Under the pieces are notes generated by a model. The model made no database searches. It worked only from the letters and a program-made list of their open reading frames with translations, and was not told the origin of the DNA. Source: Rugamonas brunnea (GTDB lineage Bacteria; Pseudomonadota; Gammaproteobacteria; Burkholderiales; Burkholderiaceae_D). Taken from it: a stretch of DNA of 64,000 nucleotides. The stretch lies in NCBI RefSeq assembly GCF_014042345.1, contig NZ_JACEZT010000003.1:310001-374000 (forward strand), given 5' to 3'. Both the position numbers and the translations under genes were made by a program. Shown here one piece after another: positions 26,229 through 33,547 of this stretch. Within the stretch, counting starts at the first letter, position 1, and each line of letters starts with the position of its first letter.

Positions 26229-28268
26229 ATGACGACGCCGGACCACCTTTCCCATTGCATCCTGCAGATCGTGCTCGACACGCCGCTGAACGCGGTGTTC
26301 GATTACCGCTGCGCTTGCGATTCCGCACATCCGCCGCAGATCGGTCAACTGGCGCTGGTGCCGTTCGCCCGGCGCGAAGTGGTGGGCCTGATCGTCGGCA
26401 TCAGCGACCGCAGCGACGTGCCAGAAGCCAAGCTCAAGGATGCGCTGGCCGTGCGCAGCCAGTTGTCGCCGCTGTCGCCGCAATGGCTGGCGCTGGCCGG
26501 CTTCGCGGCCGATTACTACCAGCGCCCGCTCGGTGAGGTGGCGCTGCCCGGCCTGCCCAAGAACCTGCGCGTGCTGACCACGGTGGCGCTGGACCGGGCG
26601 CTGAAAAAGCTGGCCAAGCATGACACGCCGCACGACGGCACGCCGATCGCCATGCCCCGCCTGAACCCGGCCCAGCAGCAAGCGGCGGACGCCATCGGCG
26701 GCGCCCAGGGCTACGCGCCCACGCTGCTGTATGGCGTGACGGGCAGCGGCAAGACCGAGGTCTACCTGCAGGCCTGCGCCCAGGTGCTGGCGCGCGAGCC
26801 GGAGGGCCAGATCCTGATCCTGGTGCCCGAGATCAACCTCACGCCCCAGCTCGAAGGCAACATCCGCGCGCGCTTCCCGGGCGTGATGCTGGCCACCTTG
26901 CACAGCAGCCTGTCCGAAGGCGAGCGCATGCTGCACTGGCTGGCTGCGCACCAAGGCAAGGCCCGCATCGTGTTGGGCACGCGGCTGGCCATCCTGGCCT
27001 CGCTGCCCCAGCTCAAGCTGATCGTGATCGACGAGGAGCACGACCCGTCATACAAGCAGCAGGAAGGCTTGCGCTACTCGGCGCGCGACCTGGCCGTGTG
27101 GCGCGCCTGGCAGCTTGGGATTCCCATCGTGCTGGGTTCGGCCACGCCGTCGCTGGAGAGCTGGCACCACGCCCAGTGCGGCCGCTACCGCAAGCTGGAG
27201 CTGCGCGAACGGGCCGTGCAGAACGCCACGCTGCCGCAGGTGAAGCTGCTCGACATGGAGCGCGACAAGCCCAAGGATGGCCTGACGTCGCAACTGGTGG
27301 CCGCGCTGCGCCTGCGCATGGAGCGCGGCGAACAATCGCTGCTGTTCCTGAACCGGCGCGGTTATGCGCCCGTGATCTGCTGCGAGTCGTGCGGCTGGAT
27401 CAGCGATTGCAAGCGCTGCACCTCGTTCATGGTGCTGCACAAGCCCGAGCATCGTTTGCGCTGCCACCATTGCAGCCTGGAGATGCGCATCCCGCGCCAC
27501 TGCCCCACGTGCGGCAATGTCGACTTGCAGCCGCTGGGCCGTGGCACGCAGCGCGTCGAGGAAGGCTTGCAGCAGCTGTTCCCGGAGGCGCGCATCCTGC
27601 GTATCGACGCCGATTCCACCCGCAAAAAGGGTAGCGCCCAGGAAGCGTTCGACACCGTGCACCGGGGCGAGGTCGACATCCTGATCGGCACCCAGATGGT
27701 GGCCAAGGGCCACGACTTTAAAAAGCTGACCCTGGTCGGCATCCTCAATCCGGACACGGCCCTGTTCTCGCAGGACTACCGGGCCAGCGAGCGCCTGTTC
27801 GCGCAGCTGATGCAGGTGGCCGGGCGCGCCGGACGGGCCGGCCGCGCGGAAGGCGGCAGCGCCAGCGAAGTGCTGATCCAGACCCGCTATCCGCAGCACC
27901 CGCTGTACGGGGCCGTGGTCAACCACGATTACGACCATTTCGCCACGGCCCTGCTGGAGGAGCGCGAACAGGCTGCGTTGCCGCCCTATCTGTTCCAGGC
28001 CCTGCTGCGGGCCGAGGCGCCGGAGCTGGCCACGGCCATCGCCTTCCTGCAGGCGGCGCGCGACTGCGTGGAGCATGGCGGCATCACCATCAACGACCCC
28101 ATCCCGATGAGCATGACGCGCGTGCACAACGTGGACCGCGCCCAGCTGCTGGTGGAGTCGCCGTCGCGCCCGGCGTTGCAGGCCTTCCTCAAGCACTGGA
28201 TGGCCACCCTGCGCGACATGAAAAGCCGCGTCAAATGGTCGCTGGAAGTGGACCCGCTCGATATTTGA
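26229..28268 (+). CDS. priA: Primosomal protein N', replication restart helicase
   Basis: 679-residue PriA, the 3'-to-5' helicase that recognises stalled forks and loads the replisome. N-terminal DNA-binding domain, then 'GVTGSGKTEVYLQ' (Lys175), the DEEH box 'VIDEEHDPSYKQ' (Asp268-His271), and the zinc-binding insertion with paired cysteines (CCESCGW, CKRC, CHHC, CPTCG; about 382-440). 'LIGTQMVAKGHDFKKLTLVG' and 'AGRAGRAGR' follow. ATG 26229 is used; a TTG five codons upstream is possible. No clear ribosome site is seen. Confidence 0.95.
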   Translation: MTTPDHLSHCILQIVLDTPLNAVFDYRCACDSAHPPQIGQLALVPFARREVVGLIVGISDRSDVPEAKLKDALAVRSQLSPLSPQWLALAGFAADYYQRPLGEVALPGLPKNLRVLTTVALDRALKKLAKHDTPHDGTPIAMPRLNPAQQQAADAIGGAQGYAPTLLYGVTGSGKTEVYLQACAQVLAREPEGQILILVPEINLTPQLEGNIRARFPGVMLATLHSSLSEGERMLHWLAAHQGKARIVLGTRLAILASLPQLKLIVIDEEHDPSYKQQEGLRYSARDLAVWRAWQLGIPIVLGSATPSLESWHHAQCGRYRKLELRERAVQNATLPQVKLLDMERDKPKDGLTSQLVAALRLRMERGEQSLLFLNRRGYAPVICCESCGWISDCKRCTSFMVLHKPEHRLRCHHCSLEMRIPRHCPTCGNVDLQPLGRGTQRVEEGLQQLFPEARILRIDADSTRKKGSAQEAFDTVHRGEVDILIGTQMVAKGHDFKKLTLVGILNPDTALFSQDYRASERLFAQLMQVAGRAGRAGRAEGGSASEVLIQTRYPQHPLYGAVVNHDYDHFATALLEEREQAALPPYLFQALLRAEAPELATAIAFLQAARDCVEHGGITINDPIPMSMTRVHNVDRAQLLVESPSRPALQAFLKHWMATLRDMKSRVKWSLEVDPLDI

Positions 28269-28317
28269 GGTGCGTCATGAGTGAGGTCTGTCGCGTCAGC
28301 AGCGATAGCGGCGGGCG

Positions 28318-28323
28318 TATAAT
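28318..28323 (+). promoter_or_regulatory. TATAAT hexamer 6 bp before the antitoxin start
   Basis: Perfect -10-like TATAAT ending 6 bp before ATG 28330. If used, transcription would begin at or next to the ATG, giving a leaderless antitoxin mRNA; no Shine-Dalgarno precedes this ATG. No convincing -35 hexamer is seen (GTCAGC at 28295-28300). Confidence 0.4.
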
Positions 28324-28329
28324 GGTCGG

Positions 28330-28536
28330 ATGACCGCATTGAACCTTCAATCCCTTGATCCGGCAGAATTGCTGCCGACACCCGAAGTTCCGGAGCACTA
28401 TGGCCCGCGGAACGAGGAGGAAGCGCGCGTGCATGCGCTGGTCAAGGAGGCGCTTCTGGCCGGCCCCGGCAAGACTTACCCCACGGTAGCCGACCTGATA
28501 GACGAGCTGCGCGCGGGAATTCCCCGTCGCCCCTGA
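28330..28536 (+). CDS. Putative antitoxin of a RelE/ParE-type module
   Basis: 68-residue acidic protein directly upstream of a RelE/ParE-family toxin, the usual antitoxin-toxin order. Its C-terminal part (TYPTVADLIDELRAGI) resembles the short helix by which such antitoxins wrap the toxin. No clear ribbon-helix-helix or HTH is recognised in the N-terminal half, so the family is unassigned and the call rests mainly on context. The stop is 4 bp before the toxin start. An 18-codon reading frame (28277-28333) with GAGG before it overlaps this start by ATGA. Confidence 0.65.
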   Translation: MTALNLQSLDPAELLPTPEVPEHYGPRNEEEARVHALVKEALLAGPGKTYPTVADLIDELRAGIPRRP

Positions 28537-28540
28537 GCGT

Positions 28541-28873
28541 ATGCTCAAGCTCAACGTCCGGACATCGGCCTCGGCCGATTTGGCGGAGGTGCTTGCGTAC
28601 CATGCGGATATCTCACCAGAATTGCCTGAGGCTTTCTTGCAGCAGCTTGAGGCCGCGCTGACATTGCTGCGAGAGCGGCCACATGTCGGGTCCCGATGCT
28701 TCGCTCATCTATTTCCTGATGTACCGTTGCGGACCTGGTCGCTCGATCGCTTCCCATTCCGCCTTTTCTATATGGTCGATGGCGACACCTTGCATGTGCT
28801 TCGTGTCGACCATGAACGGCGCAATGTTACGTCCGGGACCTTCGCCTTGTCTGTCCATAAGCAACAGGAGTGA
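28541..28873 (+). CDS. Type II toxin, RelE/ParE family
   Basis: 110-residue RelE/ParE-fold protein: 'SASADLAEVLAYHADIS' N-terminal helix, 'ALTLLRERPHVGSR', then the beta-sheet core 'RTWSLDRFPFRLFYMVDGDTLHVLRVDHERRN' with the family Arg and the 'V-R-V-x-H-E-R-R' strand. ParE members poison gyrase, RelE members cut ribosome-bound mRNA; sequence alone does not tell which. Encoded just after its putative antitoxin and convergent with the LysR gene. Confidence 0.8.
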   Translation: MLKLNVRTSASADLAEVLAYHADISPELPEAFLQQLEAALTLLRERPHVGSRCFAHLFPDVPLRTWSLDRFPFRLFYMVDGDTLHVLRVDHERRNVTSGTFALSVHKQQE

Positions 28874-28935
28874 CACAAATAGCGTTCCGCGCCCCGGTGT
28901 GCGCTCGGAGCGTGGGCTGTGATGGCTGGTGTCGC

Positions 28936-29832
28936 CTACGGCTGCAGCAGATAGCGCCGCGCCGTCGCCACCACCTGTTCGGACAGGGCGCGCGTGAACG
29001 GCGTGTCGAGGTTCCAGGCGTGCCAGGCCAGCGCCACGTCCACGTGCTGCTCCGGCGCCAGGTCGACCAGCCGGTCCTGCGCCAGCGCGCCGCGTACTTG
29101 CGGCAGCGGCAGCAGGCCATAGGCCAGGCCGCCGTGGATGCATTCGCCATACGCGGGCGACAGCGGCATGGTGTGATGGGGATACGCACCCTGCACCTGC
29201 ACGGCGCCAGCCAGGTAGCGCGCCATCAGTTCGCCATCGCTGACGACGGCCGGCGCCAGCGCCACCGCCTCGGCCGAGAAACCGTCGCCGAACCAGTGGC
29301 CCGCGAACACGGGCGTGGCCACGCAGACATAGCGCATCAGCCCCAGCGGGGTGACGTTGGGGCCGTTGGGCTGGTCGGCGCCGGCGGGCGCGCTGGCGGC
29401 CACGCAGCCGAACACGCTGCCTTCATGCACCAGGTGCAACGCCAGCTCGGGCGCCGCCGCCTGCACCTGCAACTGGCAGCGCGGCGGTGACAGCAGCGGT
29501 TGCAGGCTCAGGGGGAACCAGGTGGCCAGGCTGGCCGCGTCCACGGCCAGCGCGATTTCCGGCATGCTGACCGGGTTGCCCAGGTCGATGTCGAGCGCCG
29601 CTTCCATCAGCTTGACGTTGCGGTGGTGGGACACCAGCCGCTGGCCCAGCCCGGTGGGCACGGCCGGCTGGCCGCGCACGATCAGCAGCCGCCCGCTGGC
29701 GTCCTCCAGGGCCTTGATCCGCTGCGAGACGGCCGATTGGCTGATGCCCAGGGCCAGCGCGGCTTTTTCAAAGCTGCCATGGCTGGCGACAGCGTCGAGT
29801 ACGGCCAGGGCACGATAGTCCAGGTTTCCCAT
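28936..29832 (-). CDS. LysR-type regulator, ArgP/IciA-like
   Basis: 298-residue LTTR. The N-terminal winged HTH (about 2-60: 'DYRALAVLDAVASHGSFEKAALALGISQSAVSQRIKALE') has the ArgP/IciA-specific pattern; an effector domain follows. ArgP regulators sense lysine/arginine and usually control the exporter argO next door. Here the divergent neighbour is a flavoprotein instead, so the target is uncertain. ATG 29832 is chosen; GTG three codons upstream is possible. Confidence 0.85.
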   Translation of the reverse strand: MGNLDYRALAVLDAVASHGSFEKAALALGISQSAVSQRIKALEDASGRLLIVRGQPAVPTGLGQRLVSHHRNVKLMEAALDIDLGNPVSMPEIALAVDAASLATWFPLSLQPLLSPPRCQLQVQAAAPELALHLVHEGSVFGCVAASAPAGADQPNGPNVTPLGLMRYVCVATPVFAGHWFGDGFSAEAVALAPAVVSDGELMARYLAGAVQVQGAYPHHTMPLSPAYGECIHGGLAYGLLPLPQVRGALAQDRLVDLAPEQHVDVALAWHAWNLDTPFTRALSEQVVATARRYLLQP

Positions 29833-30021
29833 AAGCTGCACTTATAAAAGTTTCGACGGATAAGTAATACTAATGCGATTTTGCCGCAAAGTAAAACTTA
29901 AACGTGCAGTGAAACGCAAACCGGCTTGTGCCCGCGCAACGGCGCGCAGGCACGCGCTGCCTGCGCGCGAAGCGGCGTAACATCGGCCCCATGCCGGCTT
30001 GCCGCCGGGCGGGAGCACATC

Positions 30022-31464
30022 ATGCGCAGCATAGCGACGGAAGTGGCCGTGATCGGCGCCGGCACGGCCGGTTTGAACGCCTACCGGGCCGCGCGCGCGG
30101 CCGGCAGGCGGGCCGTGCTGATCGAAGGCGGGCCCTATGGCACCACTTGTGCGCGCGTGGGCTGCATGCCCAGCAAGCTGTTGATCGCGGCGGCCGAGGC
30201 GGCCCACGCGCTGGCCGCCGCGCCCGGGTTCGGCGTCCACCCGGGCGCCGTGCGTGTCGACGGCGCGGCCGTCATGGCGCGCGTGCGCGCCGAGCGCGAC
30301 CGCTTCGTCGGCTTCGTGCTCGACTCGGTGGAACAGGTGCCCGTGACCGACAAGCTGCATGGCCACGCCCGCTTCGTCGCGCCGGACTGCTTGCAGGTGG
30401 ACCAGCACACGGAGGTGCGCGCCCCGCGCGTGGTGATCGCCACCGGCTCCAGCCCCGTCCTGCCGCCGGCCTGGCTGGCGGCCGGGCCGCGCGTGACGGG
30501 CAGCGACGCCGTGTTCGACTGGACCGCGCTGCCCGCCTCGGTGGCCGTGATCGGCAGCGGCATCATCGGCCTGGAGCTGGGCCAGGCCCTGCACCGGCTG
30601 GGCGTGCGGGTGGCGCTGTACGCGCGCGGCGACAGCATGGCCCAGCTGGGCGACCCGGCCGTGGGTATGGCCGCCGCGCAGGCGCTGGCGCGCGAACTCG
30701 ATATCCGCTTCCACACGGTGGTCAAGGCCATCGCGGCCGACGGCCAGCAGTTGCTGGTGCGCAGCCGTGACGGTGAGGGCCGCTTGCGCGAGGAGCGCTA
30801 CGACCATGTGCTGTGCGCCATCGGCCGCCAGCCCAATGTGCACCAGCTGGGGCTGGAAACGACGGGCCTGGTGATGGACCGCCACGGCGTGCCGCTGGTC
30901 GACCCGCACACCATGCAGTGCGGCGCCAGCGCCATTTTCATCGCTGGCGACGCCAGCAATGAGCGCCCGCTGCTGCCGGAGGCGGTCGATCAGGGCAAGA
31001 TCGCCGGCCACAACGCGGCCCGCTATCCGCAGGTGGCGCCGGGCTTGCGGCGCACGCCGCTGGCGGTGGCCTTCACCGAACCGCAGATCGCCACGGCCGG
31101 CGCCAGCTACCGCACGCTGTGCGCAAGCCATGCGGGCCGTTTCGCCACCGGCCAGGTCAGCTTCGAGGACCAGGGCCGCAGCCGCGTGATGCTGCAGAAC
31201 CAGGGCTTGCTGCGCGTGTACGGCGAGTTCGGCACGGACCGCTTCCTGGGCGCGGAGATGGTGGCGCCGCGCGCCGAACACCTGGCCCATCTGCTGGCCT
31301 GGGCGTGCCAGGCCGGGCTGACCGTGGCGGCCATGCTGGACATGCCGTTCTACCATCCGGTGGTCGAAGAAGGCTTGCGCACGGCCCTGCGCGATTTGTC
31401 CCGCCAGTTGGCGCAAGGACCGGCGCCAGCGCAGGACGGCGTGCCCTGTTGTCCCGGCGAATGA
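30022..31464 (+). CDS. Dihydrolipoamide dehydrogenase-like flavoprotein
   Basis: 480-residue class I pyridine nucleotide-disulfide oxidoreductase. FAD-binding 'VIGAGTAGLNAYRAAR' at the N-terminus, redox-active Cys43/Cys48 in 'TCARVGCMPSK', NAD-binding 'VIGSGIIGLELGQAL', 'FIAGDAS' and a C-terminal dimerisation domain with the catalytic His-Glu in 'HPVVEEGL'. No 2-oxoacid dehydrogenase E1/E2 genes are nearby, so the disulfide substrate is unknown. Start ATG 30022 follows GGGAG. Divergent from the ArgP-like regulator, which may control it. Confidence 0.88.
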   Translation: MRSIATEVAVIGAGTAGLNAYRAARAAGRRAVLIEGGPYGTTCARVGCMPSKLLIAAAEAAHALAAAPGFGVHPGAVRVDGAAVMARVRAERDRFVGFVLDSVEQVPVTDKLHGHARFVAPDCLQVDQHTEVRAPRVVIATGSSPVLPPAWLAAGPRVTGSDAVFDWTALPASVAVIGSGIIGLELGQALHRLGVRVALYARGDSMAQLGDPAVGMAAAQALARELDIRFHTVVKAIAADGQQLLVRSRDGEGRLREERYDHVLCAIGRQPNVHQLGLETTGLVMDRHGVPLVDPHTMQCGASAIFIAGDASNERPLLPEAVDQGKIAGHNAARYPQVAPGLRRTPLAVAFTEPQIATAGASYRTLCASHAGRFATGQVSFEDQGRSRVMLQNQGLLRVYGEFGTDRFLGAEMVAPRAEHLAHLLAWACQAGLTVAAMLDMPFYHPVVEEGLRTALRDLSRQLAQGPAPAQDGVPCCPGE

Positions 31465-31680
31465 GGCCGCTTTTGCATCGGTGCGGCGCTGCTATTTCAT
31501 TGCAATATAGAAAATAAAGATGCGTTAAAGCAAAAATACAACAGTCTGTCGCAATTTTTCCCCGCGCTGTGCCGGAATCGCTACGGTCCAGCCCGCCAAA
31601 CCCGTTATGCTTCTGTCCAGTGGTTTTTTACTAACGGGCAAAGACGATGCGCCAGCCAGCTTGGCCGCGCGGGGGAATGA

Positions 31681-32817
31681 GTGGGGATTAACAGAGTCAG
31701 CCGGGCAGACCTGAAGCTGGGGACGCTGGTGCCGTGGGACGTGTATGCCAGCAATGGCATGCTGCTGGTGCGCAAGGGACACCTGATCGCCAACGTCAAC
31801 CAGATCGATTACCTGGTCGAGCGCGGCTCGTATGAGGACAACAGCGATGCCGTGGCGCCCGCGCCGGCGCCGCAATCGGTGCTGCGCAAGCTCAACACGG
31901 CGTGCGTGGAATTGCAGCAGGCGCTGGAACTGGTGGCGGCCCGGCTGGCGCCGAACGACACCGTGCGCCGGCTGGAGGAAGTGGCCTTGCTGGTCACGCA
32001 GGCGCTGGACCTGAGCGCCGACGTGGCCGTGGCCAGCATCCTGCACAACCAGCAGGCCGCGCCCTACGCGGTGCGGCACAGCGTGGACACGGCCGTGCTG
32101 GCCCAGCTGGCCGCGCGCGCCCTGCGCCACGATGCGCGCGCCATCTTCACCACCACCCTGGCGGCGCTGACCATGAACGTGGGCATGCAGGAACAGCACG
32201 TGCGCCTGCAGGAGAGCCGTGACAAGCTGAGCCAGCAGGACCTGGAACGGGTGCGCCAGCATCCGCAGCGCGGCGCGGCCCTGCTGCGCCACGCGGGCGT
32301 GACCGACCCGGACTGGCTGGCTTGCGTGCTGCACCACCATGAGAACGAGGATGGCAGTGGCTATCCGGTCGGAAAAAAGGGTGAGGATATTCCCGTCGGC
32401 GCCAAGCTGATCGCGCTGGCGGACCGCTATTGCGCGCGCGTGGTCAGCCGGCATTATCTGCAACCGCTGCTGCCCAACGCGGCCCTGCGCGACATCCTGC
32501 TGGAAGGACGCAGCGTGCTCGATGGCCAACTGGCGGCCGTGATGATCCGGGAGTTGGGCATTTATCCGGTGGGCACCTGGGTCAAGCTGTTGAACGGAGA
32601 GGTGGGCGTGGTGTCGCGCAAGGGGCTGCGCTCGACCATGCCGCACGTGGAATCGGTGATCGGCCCGCGCGGCGCGCCGCTCAGCGTGTTCCTGCAACGC
32701 GATACGCGCGGCGAACTGCATGCCATCCGCGAAGTGCTGGCGGCCGAACAGGTGCTGGCGCTGGGTGGCGAGCCGTTGCGGATGGAGCAGGTGTGGGGCC
32801 GGCTGGCCCGGCCCTGA
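31681..32817 (+). CDS. Degenerate HD-GYP domain protein
   Basis: 378-residue protein starting at GTG 31681. An N-terminal ~60-residue 'VSRADLKLGTLVPWDVYASNGMLL' segment resembles the DUF3391-type domain often found before HD-GYP. The HD-GYP region keeps 'HHHENEDGSGYPVGKKGEDIPVGAKLIALADRY' but the HD dyad (normally LLHDIGK) is replaced by 'LTMNVGMQ'. HD-GYP proteins hydrolyse cyclic di-GMP; loss of the metal-binding HD predicts an inactive enzyme, possibly a c-di-GMP binding or protein-interaction module. Confidence 0.8.
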   Translation: MGINRVSRADLKLGTLVPWDVYASNGMLLVRKGHLIANVNQIDYLVERGSYEDNSDAVAPAPAPQSVLRKLNTACVELQQALELVAARLAPNDTVRRLEEVALLVTQALDLSADVAVASILHNQQAAPYAVRHSVDTAVLAQLAARALRHDARAIFTTTLAALTMNVGMQEQHVRLQESRDKLSQQDLERVRQHPQRGAALLRHAGVTDPDWLACVLHHHENEDGSGYPVGKKGEDIPVGAKLIALADRYCARVVSRHYLQPLLPNAALRDILLEGRSVLDGQLAAVMIRELGIYPVGTWVKLLNGEVGVVSRKGLRSTMPHVESVIGPRGAPLSVFLQRDTRGELHAIREVLAAEQVLALGGEPLRMEQVWGRLARP

Positions 32818-32820
32818 AGC

Positions 32821-32922
32821 CGTCTCAACAAGCCCGTGGCGTCGTTGTGGCGCCTTGCCGTGCACCAGCACTGTCTGCGGCGCCAAGCCTCGCCACGGTC
32901 ATGTTGAAACGACTGCTTTTTT
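32821..32922 (+). terminator. Long structured terminator after the HD-GYP gene
   Basis: Outer arms 32821-32841 and 32891-32911 pair almost fully (CGTCTCAACA with TGTTGAAACG; CCGTGGCG with CGCCACGG), an inner TGGCGCC/GGCGCCA pair adds a second stem, and a T6 run follows at 32917-32922. Located between convergent genes, so it may work for the plus-strand gene. Confidence 0.65.
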
Positions 32923-33403
32923 AGTTGAGGATGGCGTCCAGGCGGCCGTTGGCGGCCAGGTCGCGCAGCACGCGGATGGTGTCGATGTCCGATTCCTGGT
33001 AGGCCGAGCGCCGGAATTCGTCATACATGGCGTTGGCCGCGTCCGTGGCCGCGTCGTGCGCATCCACATATTCGAAGCGCACGAACAGCACGTGCTGCTC
33101 GGGCCGTTCGATGGTCATGGTCAGGCTGGAGGCGGCGATATCCTGCTGGGGCGCCACTTCGTAGCGGATCTGGTGCATGGGCGTGAGCAATACCTGGTCC
33201 TCGATCACCAGCTCGCCGTAGCGCAGCCGGCGGCGGAAGGTGTGCTCGCTGCGCTCGACGATCACGCATTCGTCCAGGTGGGGCACGAACAGCTTGGGCG
33301 ACTCGGCACGCAGCACCAGGCCGCGCCACAGCTGGTCCACGCTGAGGGTATCGATCAGCGGATTGAGCGGATCGTTAATTTCAATTAAGTGTTCGAATTT
33401 CAT
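32921..33403 (-). CDS. DUF1857 (AtaL-like) SRPBCC-fold protein
   Basis: 160-residue protein matching the pattern of the DUF1857/AtaL family of SRPBCC (START-like) ligand-binding folds: 'FEHLIEINDPLNPLIDTLSVDQLWRGLVLRAESP' at the N-terminus and conserved strands through 'EHTFRRRLRYGELVIEDQV'. Small-molecule binding is inferred from the fold; no function is established. ATG 33403 is used; a TTG six codons upstream is less likely. Confidence 0.75.
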   Translation of the reverse strand: MKFEHLIEINDPLNPLIDTLSVDQLWRGLVLRAESPKLFVPHLDECVIVERSEHTFRRRLRYGELVIEDQVLLTPMHQIRYEVAPQQDIAASSLTMTIERPEQHVLFVRFEYVDAHDAATDAANAMYDEFRRSAYQESDIDTIRVLRDLAANGRLDAILN

Positions 33404-33509
33404 AGTAGTACAGCCAATCAAGTTCGGGCGCGTGGTGCGCCGCTACCTGAACATGGTAACGCAAATGACGGCCGTCATCATGCGCCGCGTCAGGCGCGCG
33501 CGAGGCTGC

Positions 33510-33515
33510 TACAAT
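33510..33515 (+). promoter_or_regulatory. Candidate -10 element for rep
   Basis: TACAAT 32 bp before the rep start codon, in the short divergent region with the DUF1857 gene. The same GCTACAAT context recurs before the GGDEF-EAL gene (47981). No good -35 hexamer is seen. Confidence 0.35.
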
Positions 33516-33547
33516 GGCCGGCTCACCCCAGCCAGTCTGCCATTCCG

